Below are positions 42,228-50,461 of a stretch of 64,000 bases of DNA, piece after piece; the stretch's first letter is position 1, and each line of letters starts with the position of its first letter. A model generated the notes under the pieces. That model searched no databases. It was not told where the DNA came from and was given only the letters and a program-made list of their open reading frames with translations. Source of the stretch: an uncultured Lachnospiraceae bacterium (GTDB lineage: Bacteria > Bacillota > Clostridia > Lachnospirales > Lachnospiraceae); assembly GCA_934293375.1 (NCBI GenBank), contig CAKQYS010000002.1, positions 1 through 64,000 on the forward strand, in the 5' to 3' direction. Position numbers and translations under genes: made by a program.

Positions 42228-42256
42228 CGGTTATTGCAGCGTATCTATGATATAAT
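42228..42256 (+). promoter_or_regulatory. Activator-type promoter of the DUF2971 gene
   Basis: A perfect TATAAT at 42251-42256 is paired with a poor -35 (CGGTTA, 42228-42233) at 17-base spacing. A weak -35 beside tandem operator repeats suggests the promoter needs activation. Confidence 0.6.
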
Positions 42257-42286
42257 TGATGCAAACGGTTTGAGGAGACGGAATGT

Positions 42287-43060
42287 ATGGCAGAAAAGTT
42301 TTTATATGATGTGTTTTTACAGAAATTGGAAGCAGATAGACAGGAGGCATTGGCATATAAGCAGAATCTCCTTCCCGATGCATATTATAGCTATCAAAGG
42401 ATCGGGGCGGGATCAACGCGGGAAAAGACTTTGGCAATGCTTCGAAGAGAACGCATTGAGGCATGCAGACTTGAGGGGTGTCACGAGAAACAAATTGCGT
42501 TATATGGTGTCCCGGATCAGTTGTCATTATGGGAGCACAATGCGGATAAGCATCGGGGGATATGTCTTGAATATGCAGTCAGAGAGAATCAAAAGGATCT
42601 GATCTATCCTATAGAGTATAGAGCCGGCAGACCGAAGTATACAAAGTGGGAGCCTATGTCAAAGGATCAGGTGCAGTTTTGCAGGCAGATCGAACAGTCG
42701 GCATTGATTCGGAATCGTATGCGGAAGGATGAAAAGGAATACCGGATCATTATGGGTGAGCCGATGCAGCAGGCATCACGAAATCGGGTGGTATACAATG
42801 CAGCCTGGTTGAATCTGAAGCTGTCTAGGATTTTTCTAGGCATTGAAATTTCAAATAAAGATCGGGAAGTTCTGTTACAGGTCGCACATGAGATTAACGA
42901 GAGACGCGTAAAAGAGGCAATGAAATCATTACACAGGGATCAGGCATATGCCTTTTGTACCTTATACTGTATGGAACAACTGGTAACAGTATGGGATATG
43001 TATCTGGATGATAAGAACAGACTTAAGAGCAGAAGAATACCGATAGAGATAAAATTGTAA
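42287..43060 (+). CDS. DUF2971 family protein
   Basis: A 257-residue cytoplasmic protein. The segment LSLWEHNADKHRGICLEYAV is the family landmark (usually LWSHYADNHxGxCxEF). The family has unknown function and appears in variable, sometimes defence-related, regions. This member has an Arg/Lys-rich C-terminal half. A TGAGGAGA site precedes the ATG. It is a single gene flanked by terminators, with the tandem operator upstream, so it seems to be separately regulated. Confidence 0.8.
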   Translation: MAEKFLYDVFLQKLEADRQEALAYKQNLLPDAYYSYQRIGAGSTREKTLAMLRRERIEACRLEGCHEKQIALYGVPDQLSLWEHNADKHRGICLEYAVRENQKDLIYPIEYRAGRPKYTKWEPMSKDQVQFCRQIEQSALIRNRMRKDEKEYRIIMGEPMQQASRNRVVYNAAWLNLKLSRIFLGIEISNKDREVLLQVAHEINERRVKEAMKSLHRDQAYAFCTLYCMEQLVTVWDMYLDDKNRLKSRRIPIEIKL

Positions 43061-43072
43061 ATGAATGCGTAT

Positions 43073-43109
43073 ATATAAAATGAGCGGTCAACGACCGCTC
43101 ATTTTATAT
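43073..43109. terminator. Bidirectional terminator between DUF2971 and XRE genes
   Basis: ATATAAAATGAGCGGTC (43073-43089) pairs perfectly with GACCGCTCATTTTATAT (43093-43109) around AAC. A/T-rich flanks provide T tracts in both directions. Confidence 0.9.
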
Positions 43110-43116
43110 TTTGGGA

Positions 43117-43494
43117 TTACTGCAGTTTTTTCATAGTCTTTACCAAACCGGCAATGATAGCAAGATCACGATTTGACATCTTGGTCATAACCGGAATCAT
43201 CTCGCGGATCATATGTTCCTGTTCAGATGAAAGATTCTGTGGATTATAGCAGCAAATGCCATTCATACAGTTGGCTTCCATTGGGATTGTCTGATCTGTC
43301 TCGTGTCCAAGAAGATAATCTGTTGTTACCTGAAAATAATCTGCAATCTTGACAAGTGCATGATATTCAGGTTCGCGATCCCGTGTTTCATAACCTGCTA
43401 TAGTGGAGCGGGATACACCAAGATATGTTGCCAGTGTATCTTGTGTGATATGACGGCTTTTTCTGATAAATGCTAAATTCTCACCAAATTTCAT
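43117..43494 (-). CDS. XRE family transcriptional regulator
   Basis: A 125-residue regulator. The N-terminal helix-turn-helix (residues 1-62) contains ITQDTLATYLGVSRSTIAGY and ends with YFQVTTDYLLG. The C-terminal part holds two Cys near CMNGICC and a helical segment that may mediate dimerisation or sensing. AGGAGGT precedes the ATG. An imperfect inverted repeat upstream at 43541-43573 overlaps its likely -35, which suggests self-regulation. Confidence 0.88.
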   Translation of the reverse strand: MKFGENLAFIRKSRHITQDTLATYLGVSRSTIAGYETRDREPEYHALVKIADYFQVTTDYLLGHETDQTIPMEANCMNGICCYNPQNLSSEQEHMIREMIPVMTKMSNRDLAIIAGLVKTMKKLQ

Positions 43495-43540
43495 GATGAT
43501 AACCTCCTAAGTAAACAATTATATGCCACAATAACTTTTT

Positions 43541-43573
43541 GAATCGTGCGTGACATATCTTGACGAGTGATTC
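43541..43573. promoter_or_regulatory. Imperfect inverted repeat upstream of the XRE gene
   Basis: GAATCGTGCGTGA (43541-43553) and TGACGAGTGATTC (43561-43573) form an inverted repeat with nine of thirteen positions matching. A minus-strand TATAAT lies at 43523-43518, so the repeat covers the -35 position. Confidence 0.4.
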
Positions 43574-43645
43574 ATACTCATATTAAACCATAAATATATA
43601 ATTTTTGCAACTTAAAAAAATAAAACATGAAAATAAACGATCTAC

Positions 43646-43687
43646 AAAAAATAAAAGAGGGATGCATATCAATATACAACCCTCTTT
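43646..43687 (-). terminator. Terminator of htpG
   Basis: Read on the minus strand, AAAGAGGG (43687-43680) pairs with CCCTCTTT (43661-43654) and is followed by TATTTTTTGT. Confidence 0.8.
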
Positions 43688-43695
43688 ACAGATTA

Positions 43696-45657
43696 TTATT
43701 TTGTAAGAATACCTAAGATTTCGTTGCTGCGTGCAATAAACTTTGTCATGGCATCCGGTGATAATGGTCTGTTTGCTAAGAGCGCAAGATCATATAACTG
43801 GCAGCAGATCGTGTTTGTATTCTCAGAATCAGGATTGTCCAATACATACTTCACAAGGCTGTTATTGGCATTTAAGACAAGCTCTAAGCCCTCTCCGCCA
43901 AACATAGCCGGGTCAAAATTGCCTCCCATGTTGTACATTTCCATCATATCCTGCATTCTGCGCGTTTCCTCAGACTGCGTGATCATGGAAGAGATATTCT
44001 CGTTCTTTAAGGCGCTAACCTTGACTGTCAGATTTTCAACTCCAAGTGCCTTTTTGAATGTTTCTGTCAGGGAATCTGTCATTTTCTTCTCATCTTCCTC
44101 GGAGAGTTTCTCGTCGGATACGAAATTATCAGTCAGCTGGGAATCAATACGCATAAACTTAACATCAGGGTTCTTCTGCTCAAGGTGTGTAATAAATGGT
44201 GTATCAATATTGTGTGTGAGGATAATGGCATCCATGCCTTCGTCCTTGAACATGTTGATATACTGGGACTGTTCCTTCTCATCTGTAATATAGAAGACCT
44301 TGTTCTCGTATTTCTCCTTGCCGGCTTCTAAGTATTCCGGAAGTGTAACATACTTGCCGTCTAAGTTCTTGAAGATAATATAATCAGTCATTTTCTCATT
44401 AAATTTATCATCCTTTAAACAGCCGAACTTGATAAATGGACTTAAGTCATCCCAATACTTCTCGTACGCTTCCTTGTCGGTCTTGCACATGCCTGAAAGT
44501 TTGTCAGCGACCTTTTTGGTGATATAGTCAGAAATCTTCTTAACAAAACCGTCATTCTGCAGGGCACTACGGGATACATTCAGTGGAAGATCCGGACAAT
44601 CAATGACACCCTTTAACAACATCAAAAATTCAGGGATGACTTCTTTGATATTATCCGCAATAAAGACCTGATTATTGTAAAGCTTGATCGTACCCTCTAG
44701 TGTATCAAACTTCGGATTCAGCTTCGGGAAGTATAGGATACCCTTTAAGTTAAATGGATAATCCATATTCAGATGAATCCAGAATAAAGGCTCCTTATAA
44801 TCTCTGAATACCTTGCGGTAGAATTCCTTATACTCTTCATCGGTGCAGTCATTTGGACGCTTGGTCCAAAGAGGAGTTGTATCGTTAATCGGCTTTGGTA
44901 CTTCTTTCTTTGGTGCTTCAGCATCGTCAGAAGTCTTGTCCTCTGCTGCATCAGCAGCCTCGGCAGCTTCGTTGGCTGCTGTGCCATCCTCATTGACGAC
45001 CTCCGGAGTCTCTTCTTCCTCTTCCTTATCTTCATTTGTGAAGTAGATCTCGACAGGCATGAAAGAGCAGTACTTCTCTAAGACTTCTTTTGCTCTGAAC
45101 TCGTTTGCAAATTCATAACTGTCCTCGTTCAGATACAGTGTGATCTCAGTACCGTGTGTCTCTTTTCCGCCTTCTTCCATTTCGTACTCTGTGCCGCCAT
45201 CACATTCCCAGTATACAGGTTTAGCACCATCCTTATAAGACAGGGTTTCGATCGTTACCTTGTCGGCTACCATGAAAGCAGAGTAGAAACCAAGACCAAA
45301 GTGTCCGATGATCTGATCATTGCTTGCTTTGTCCTTGTATTTTTCTAAGAAGTCCGTAGCGCCGGAAAATGCAATCTGGTTAATATATTCTTCAACCTCA
45401 TCAGCAGTCATGCCAATACCATTATCAATGATCGTGATCGTCTTGTTCTCGGAACTTGTCATGACATCAATCCGGTATTTCTCATCTGCGGCAGGGGTGT
45501 ATTCACCAAGCAGTTCAAGCTTCTTTAACTTGGTGATCGCATCACAGCCATTGGATACTAATTCTCTATAGAAAATATCGTGGTCGGAATATAACCACTT
45601 CTTTATGATAGGGAATATATTTTCACTGTTGATTGTTAAACTTCCTTTGTTTGCCAT
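43696..45657 (-). CDS. htpG: Hsp90 chaperone HtpG with an acidic linker
   Basis: A 653-residue Hsp90. The ATPase domain has FYRELVSNGCDAITKL, IDNGIGMT and GHFGLGFYSAFM. The middle and C-terminal domains follow. Unusually, residues of about 206-259 are an Ala/Glu/Asp/Lys-rich stretch (for example KEEEEETPEVV and EAPKKEVPKPIND) between the N and middle domains, where eukaryotic Hsp90 has its charged linker and E. coli HtpG has none. The gene has a TTGACT/TAAGAT promoter and a CIRCE element, so control by HrcA is likely. AAAGGAGA precedes the ATG. Confidence 0.95.
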   Translation of the reverse strand: MANKGSLTINSENIFPIIKKWLYSDHDIFYRELVSNGCDAITKLKKLELLGEYTPAADEKYRIDVMTSSENKTITIIDNGIGMTADEVEEYINQIAFSGATDFLEKYKDKASNDQIIGHFGLGFYSAFMVADKVTIETLSYKDGAKPVYWECDGGTEYEMEEGGKETHGTEITLYLNEDSYEFANEFRAKEVLEKYCSFMPVEIYFTNEDKEEEEETPEVVNEDGTAANEAAEAADAAEDKTSDDAEAPKKEVPKPINDTTPLWTKRPNDCTDEEYKEFYRKVFRDYKEPLFWIHLNMDYPFNLKGILYFPKLNPKFDTLEGTIKLYNNQVFIADNIKEVIPEFLMLLKGVIDCPDLPLNVSRSALQNDGFVKKISDYITKKVADKLSGMCKTDKEAYEKYWDDLSPFIKFGCLKDDKFNEKMTDYIIFKNLDGKYVTLPEYLEAGKEKYENKVFYITDEKEQSQYINMFKDEGMDAIILTHNIDTPFITHLEQKNPDVKFMRIDSQLTDNFVSDEKLSEEDEKKMTDSLTETFKKALGVENLTVKVSALKNENISSMITQSEETRRMQDMMEMYNMGGNFDPAMFGGEGLELVLNANNSLVKYVLDNPDSENTNTICCQLYDLALLANRPLSPDAMTKFIARSNEILGILTK

Positions 45658-45720
45658 ACAAACATCTCCTTTTTTAAAATAAACATCCGTGACAGCAGGA
45701 GCCGTCAGCTTCTAATAGGT

Positions 45721-45749
45721 ATCTTACAACATTGAAAATTGAAAGTCAA
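45721..45749 (-). promoter_or_regulatory. Promoter of htpG
   Basis: On the minus strand TTGACT (45749-45744) and TAAGAT (45726-45721) are 17 bases apart. The leader to the ATG is about 60 bases. Confidence 0.8.
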
Positions 45750-45756
45750 TAAAAAA

Positions 45757-45783
45757 TTAGCACTCAACTGAATTGAGTGCTAA
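45757..45783. promoter_or_regulatory. CIRCE operator (HrcA site) upstream of htpG
   Basis: TTAGCACTC (45757-45765), nine bases, then GAGTGCTAA (45775-45783) is a perfect CIRCE element. It lies seven bases upstream of the htpG -35. On the minus strand its hairpin is followed by TTTTTT, so it may also end proC transcription. Confidence 0.93.
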
Positions 45784-45816
45784 TAAATTTATAAAGACTA
45801 TGAAATTTCCATAAAC

Positions 45817-46653
45817 TTACTTTTTGCTGCTGAGCGAAACAGACTTGTCATAGGCTGCGGTTACTGCACTGAAAGCGGCATTCCGAAAACCATGTTCTTC
45901 TAATGCCTTGACACCGGCAATGGTGGTTCCGGCAGGGGAGCACACCTCGTCCTTTAATTGTTCAGGATGCTTGCTGCCTTCGATTACCAGACTACAGGCC
46001 CCTTTGACAGCCTGTGCGGCATATGCGATCGCATCGGTTCTTGCCATGCCGCTCATAACAGCGCCATCGGCCATGGCTTCTACAAACATATAGGCAAACG
46101 CCGGGACACAGCCTCCAATGACACCGGCAACATCCATCTGGCTTTCCGGGATCTGACGCAGCATACCGCCTTTTTCAAATAAAGACATCATGGTGATACA
46201 TGCGTCCTGTGCATTTTCGTGGTTGACAGTGAAGAAGATCAAACCTTCTCCAATGCCGGCAGGCAGATTCGGAAGAATTCTTACGATTGGGAGTTTTTCA
46301 CCCGGAAGTCCTGATAATTCCTGAATCTTATCAATCGGTGTACCGGCTGCGATGGATACTAAAATCTTTTCCTGACCATCCCTGATACAGCTTTGCAGGA
46401 CAGGTCTGATCTCTTCCATGACAGAAGGAAGCACCTGTGGTTTCACGCATAAGATAACATATTTTGCCTGTCTGACGGCATCAGTGTTCGATGTTGTTCC
46501 CTGACATCCGAATGTTTCCATCATTTCTTTGAGACGGCTTTCATTTCGTTCTGTGATCAGGACAGATGCAGGGTCGATGACCGGGTTGGCGCATAGAGCC
46601 TTCAGCATACCACATCCCATGTTGCCACATCCAATAAATGCAATAGTATCCAT
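45817..46653 (-). CDS. proC: Pyrroline-5-carboxylate reductase
   Basis: A 278-residue NAD(P)H-dependent enzyme for the last step of proline synthesis. The Rossmann motif is AFIGCGNMGCGML, and the conserved ILPNLPAGIGEGL and CSPAGTTIAGVKALEEHGF (substrate-binding) are present. AAGGAGGA precedes the ATG. DUF5721 lies just upstream on the same strand. The CIRCE hairpin follows 34 bases after the stop. Confidence 0.96.
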   Translation of the reverse strand: MDTIAFIGCGNMGCGMLKALCANPVIDPASVLITERNESRLKEMMETFGCQGTTSNTDAVRQAKYVILCVKPQVLPSVMEEIRPVLQSCIRDGQEKILVSIAAGTPIDKIQELSGLPGEKLPIVRILPNLPAGIGEGLIFFTVNHENAQDACITMMSLFEKGGMLRQIPESQMDVAGVIGGCVPAFAYMFVEAMADGAVMSGMARTDAIAYAAQAVKGACSLVIEGSKHPEQLKDEVCSPAGTTIAGVKALEEHGFRNAAFSAVTAAYDKSVSLSSKK

Positions 46654-46684
46654 AGTATAATCCTCCTTAAATATGTAAATGATA

Positions 46685-47185
46685 TTAAATGATCTGATCT
46701 ATATGTATATGGTGTTCGCCAAGAAAACCCATAAGGGAATCATCCCAGATCTGTTCGAGACATTTGTCCGTGGTGAAAATACGCATTGACAGGCCGGAGG
46801 TAATACGAAGTATGCCATCATCATAATAGAGATTAAAGTATAGTCCGGCAATGTCATCCGGCGAAATCGGCAGATTATGTCGGAGTACAAGTGCGTCCTG
46901 ATTGCGTTTTGGCAGCATGAAAATGATCTTGAAAGAAGAGGGGGTCTTGGTACCCTTGACTGCTTCGAAAAAAAGAGGCCGCAGGATCCGCCATGCAGCA
47001 TAGGTCTTGTCGGTCATAACCTCCTGCTCTGCAGTGTCGAAAAAATCCATGTTTAACTTGCCGGAGATCGAGAGAGTAGTGGCTGTACGAAGTGTAGCTT
47101 CGCATAACAGCAGTGTGTCAAAAGTATCTTTGACAAGAAGCTGATTCATAAAATCTTTTACATCGGAAATAGTGCCTGCAATCAT
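46685..47185 (-). CDS. DUF5721-like protein of unknown function
   Basis: A 166-residue protein starting MIAGTISDVKDFMNQLLVKD. Similar proteins in Lachnospiraceae are, to my recollection, grouped as DUF5721. It has a mixed alpha/beta pattern without catalytic motifs or membrane segments. GGGAAGGA lies before the ATG. It is 31 bases upstream of proC and may be cotranscribed with it, but no role in proline metabolism is implied. Confidence 0.7.
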   Translation of the reverse strand: MIAGTISDVKDFMNQLLVKDTFDTLLLCEATLRTATTLSISGKLNMDFFDTAEQEVMTDKTYAAWRILRPLFFEAVKGTKTPSSFKIIFMLPKRNQDALVLRHNLPISPDDIAGLYFNLYYDDGILRITSGLSMRIFTTDKCLEQIWDDSLMGFLGEHHIHIDQII

Positions 47186-47297
47186 AATCTGATCCTTCCC
47201 TGAAATTCATCCTTAACATTTAGAACATCATCTATTATACTATACACAGTTGAAAAAATGTAATTTTTTTATAAGTTTTTGCGAAGGAGGCATGAAA

Positions 47298-48593
47298 ATG
47301 CAGTTGACATCGTATTTAGATCAGGGAATTACACAGTATCATGCGGCACAATTTGTGAGCCGTCAGCTGGCGGATGCGGGATTTGTGAGACTGGCATTTG
47401 ATGAGCCGTTTCAGATTACCGGTGGTGGACGATATTATGTTATGCCATATGAAAGTGTTATATTTGCATTTACGGTGGGAGAGATCATAAGGGATGGAAG
47501 TATGCATGTTGCATGTGCACATACAGATTTTCCGGAATTGAAGTTAAAGAGTCATCCACAGATGATATGTGCAGGCAGGAGGAGTATGGTGCAGGTCAAT
47601 GTGGAGCCGTATGGCGGTATGCTGAAGAGGACATGGTTTGACCGGCCGCTTGGACTTGCCGGAAAAGTTTTGATCAAGACAGAAGATCCATATGCACCAA
47701 AGCAGATGTTGTTTGATAGTCAGGAGCCCTGGATGATTCTGCCGAGTCTGGCACCTCATATGGATCGTGATATTGAGAAGAAAGAGCTGGATGTGCAGAA
47801 GGAAATGATTCCGGTATGTCTGGCAGGTATGAATACCCCTTGCGATGAAGATATGCTGATGAAGGCGATCGCAGACAAAATGGGGATTACAGCAAGTGAT
47901 ATTATTGATTATGATCTGTATCTGTATAATAAGGAACCGGCATGCTATGTGGGTATTGATGGACGGATGCTTTCGTCCGCAAGGATTGATAATCTGGCAT
48001 CCGTGGCGGCTTTGACAGAGGGATTGATCGTGGCATCCGGGCAGGAAGAAACAGCACCGAAGACTGCAGATGTGAATCTGATCGCACTATTTGATAATGA
48101 GGAGATTGGCAGCCGTTCTAAGCAGGGGGCAGATTCTATGCTGTTTAGCTGGATCACAGAGAAAATATATGAGAATCCCCTGTTTCAAAATGTGAATTAT
48201 AAAAATGCCATGGCAAAGAGTATGATGTTATCAGTGGATGGAGCCCATGCATTACATCCGAATTATAAGGAGAAGACAGATCCTACGAACCCGGTATATC
48301 TTGGTGGGGGTATTGTGTTGAAGACAAGTGCATCACAGCGTTATGTGACCGACAGTAGAGCCTGTGCGATCGTGACAGCCCTGTGCGACAAGTACGATAT
48401 TCCGGTACAAAAGCAGGTAAACCGATCCGGGATGCCGGGAGGACAGACATTGGGTCCGATCGCATCTTCGTATCTGCCGTTGCTGGCTGCGGATATGGGG
48501 ATCCCAATGCTGGCAATGCATTCAGCAAGGGAGTTGTGCCATGAGAGTGATTATGAGGCACTGAGACAATTGATGAAAGTATGGTTCTCATAG
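47298..48593 (+). CDS. M18 family aminopeptidase
   Basis: A 431-residue zinc aminopeptidase that removes N-terminal, often acidic, residues from peptides. Metal and catalytic residues can be placed in CAHTDFPELKLK, IDNLASVAALTEG, LFDNEEIGSRSKQGA and, near the C-terminus, MLAMHSARELCH. ATG 47298 lies seven bases after GAAGGAGG, while ATG 47292 is too close to it. The enzyme should be cytoplasmic. A terminator follows. Confidence 0.93.
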   Translation: MQLTSYLDQGITQYHAAQFVSRQLADAGFVRLAFDEPFQITGGGRYYVMPYESVIFAFTVGEIIRDGSMHVACAHTDFPELKLKSHPQMICAGRRSMVQVNVEPYGGMLKRTWFDRPLGLAGKVLIKTEDPYAPKQMLFDSQEPWMILPSLAPHMDRDIEKKELDVQKEMIPVCLAGMNTPCDEDMLMKAIADKMGITASDIIDYDLYLYNKEPACYVGIDGRMLSSARIDNLASVAALTEGLIVASGQEETAPKTADVNLIALFDNEEIGSRSKQGADSMLFSWITEKIYENPLFQNVNYKNAMAKSMMLSVDGAHALHPNYKEKTDPTNPVYLGGGIVLKTSASQRYVTDSRACAIVTALCDKYDIPVQKQVNRSGMPGGQTLGPIASSYLPLLAADMGIPMLAMHSARELCHESDYEALRQLMKVWFS

Positions 48594-48609
48594 AGAATGT
48601 GTATGTATG

Positions 48610-48645
48610 CCCATAAGCCGGATGTTATCTGGTTTATGGGTATTT
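48610..48645 (+). terminator. Terminator after the M18 aminopeptidase gene
   Basis: CCCATAAGCCGGAT (48610-48623) pairs with ATCTGGTTTATGGG (48627-48640) with two wobbles around GTT, then TATTTGTATTT. Confidence 0.8.
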
Positions 48646-48652
48646 GTATTTA

Positions 48653-49480
48653 TTATGTGTCCTGACAGTATCGTCCAAGATGGTTTTCAATCAATCGTAT
48701 TGCCTGATATAAGAGCATAGCGAGGATGCATAAGAGGACAATGGACATCAGAACCCATGATAGTTTGAAAGTCTGACTGCCATATATGATCAGATATCCG
48801 AGCCCTGCTTTTGCCGCCAGAAACTCACCAATGACCACTCCGACCAGAGATAAGCCGATGTTCACCTTCATGACACTTATCATATTGGGTATGGATGAAG
48901 GTATAATAACAAGACGTAGAATATCGAGTTTGGAACCTTTCAGCGTCTTGATCAGTTTGATCTTATCCGGATCCACTGTCTGGAAGCATGTGTAAATATT
49001 CAATATACTACCAAAGATCGCAACAGACATGGCACACACAATGATCGTTTGCATACTGGCGCCCAACCATACGATCAGGACGGGTGCCAGAGCAGATTTT
49101 GGCAGACTGTTTAACACAACCAGATATGGCTCCGTAACTTTGGATACAGTCTCATTCCACCACAGGATCATAGCAATCAGAATACTGATCACAACAACAA
49201 GAAGAAATCCGATCAGTGTTTCATAGACGGTAATGCCGATATGACGGGCAAGTGACTGGTGCAGCAGCATATCAATAAAACAGTGAAAGATTTTGGAAGG
49301 GGAACAGAAAATAAAGGAATTGATCCATTCCTGTCCGGCCGCAACCTCCCACATGATCAGAAATAACAGAAAAAAGAACCACCGCAGAAAATGAATTTTG
49401 CAGAGTTCTTTTTTGACCTGCCGGATATATCGGAGCTGATCAAAGGATATCTGTGCCTGTTCAGACTTATGTCTATGCAT
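48653..49480 (-). CDS. ABC transporter permease (SsuC/TauC type)
   Basis: A 275-residue membrane protein with six hydrophobic segments and the permease EAA-like loop GSKLDILRLVIIPSSIPN, then GEFLAAKAGLGY. It belongs to the group that imports sulfonates, nitrate, taurine or thiamine precursors. The substrate cannot be told. Its start overlaps the end of the ATPase gene. The ATG at 49480 has better spacing from AAGGAGG than the one at 49486. No binding-protein gene is adjacent. Confidence 0.87.
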   Translation of the reverse strand: MHRHKSEQAQISFDQLRYIRQVKKELCKIHFLRWFFFLLFLIMWEVAAGQEWINSFIFCSPSKIFHCFIDMLLHQSLARHIGITVYETLIGFLLVVVISILIAMILWWNETVSKVTEPYLVVLNSLPKSALAPVLIVWLGASMQTIIVCAMSVAIFGSILNIYTCFQTVDPDKIKLIKTLKGSKLDILRLVIIPSSIPNMISVMKVNIGLSLVGVVIGEFLAAKAGLGYLIIYGSQTFKLSWVLMSIVLLCILAMLLYQAIRLIENHLGRYCQDT

Positions 49481-50255
49481 AATCATCTACCTCCTTCCAG
49501 ATTTTTGCAAAGTAATCCTTGAACTCAGGTGCATTCCTGGCTTCTCTCGGAGATGCCGGGTTGCCACTTAGCAAAATGTCAAAGCGTGCCTTGATCGTTC
49601 CCGGCCGTTTTGACAGTACATAAACGGTGTCCGCCAGGCTGATCGCCTCTGACAGATCATGTGTGACAAGCAAGGTGGTAATGTTCTGCTCGCGTATGAT
49701 GTTGCCGATATCGTTAGATACATTCAGTCGTGTCTGATAGTCCAATGCAGAAAAGGGTTCGTCTAACAACAATAGCTTGGGAGACAGAGCCAGCGTGCGG
49801 ATCAGGGCTGCACGTTGACGCATTCCACCGGAAAGCTGTCGTGGATAAGCGTGTTTAAATTCTTCCAGTCCGTATTTCGCTAACATATTGTTAATATTGA
49901 TTTTGGTATCCTGAGACATTTTTTTTTGTATTTCCAGACCAAGTGTAATGTTTTTGTATATGGTACGCCATTCCAACAAATGATCTTTTTGCAGCATATA
50001 GCCGATATCATCGGTGCATTCCATTTTCCCTGAATCCGGTTTGATCAGACCGGAAAGAATATTGAGCAGAGTGGATTTGCCACAGCCGCTCGGCCCGACA
50101 AAGGCTGCAAATTCACCGGGAGCAAGCGTAAATGAAATATCGGACAGTGCCGGTGTTTCTCCCTGCAGTGTGTGATAAGTGTAATGGATATGTGAAAGGG
50201 TCAGTCCTGCAGGCGTGTTTGCAGGATCCGGACTGGTTATAACAGCATCTTTCAT
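49473..50255 (-). CDS. ABC transporter ATP-binding protein (SsuB/TauB type)
   Basis: A 260-residue ATPase with Walker A GPSGCGKSTLLNIL, signature LSGGMRQRAALIR, Walker B LLLLDEPFSALD and the switch His in LVTHDLSEAISLAD. The LSGGMRQR and SALD-Y forms are typical of nitrate/sulfonate/taurine importers. ATG 50255 follows AGGAGGT. It overlaps the permease gene by a few bases, so translation is coupled. With no solute-binding protein in view, the system is incomplete locally. Confidence 0.92.
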   Translation of the reverse strand: MKDAVITSPDPANTPAGLTLSHIHYTYHTLQGETPALSDISFTLAPGEFAAFVGPSGCGKSTLLNILSGLIKPDSGKMECTDDIGYMLQKDHLLEWRTIYKNITLGLEIQKKMSQDTKININNMLAKYGLEEFKHAYPRQLSGGMRQRAALIRTLALSPKLLLLDEPFSALDYQTRLNVSNDIGNIIREQNITTLLVTHDLSEAISLADTVYVLSKRPGTIKARFDILLSGNPASPREARNAPEFKDYFAKIWKEVDDYA

Positions 50256-50461
50256 AGTACCTCCTGACAAAATGTACTCAGAATTATTTTATGCATATGC
50301 ATGTGTGGATGCCATTAAAATATAGAAGAAAGGCAATCAGATATGCCTTGCCTACAATATGAAAAGAGAGTATACTTACAAATAAGTGTGGATATTTTTA
50401 AATCTGCATGAATAGGATGTAATAATCCGGATATGAAATTAAGAATGAGTGGTAGGCGGAC

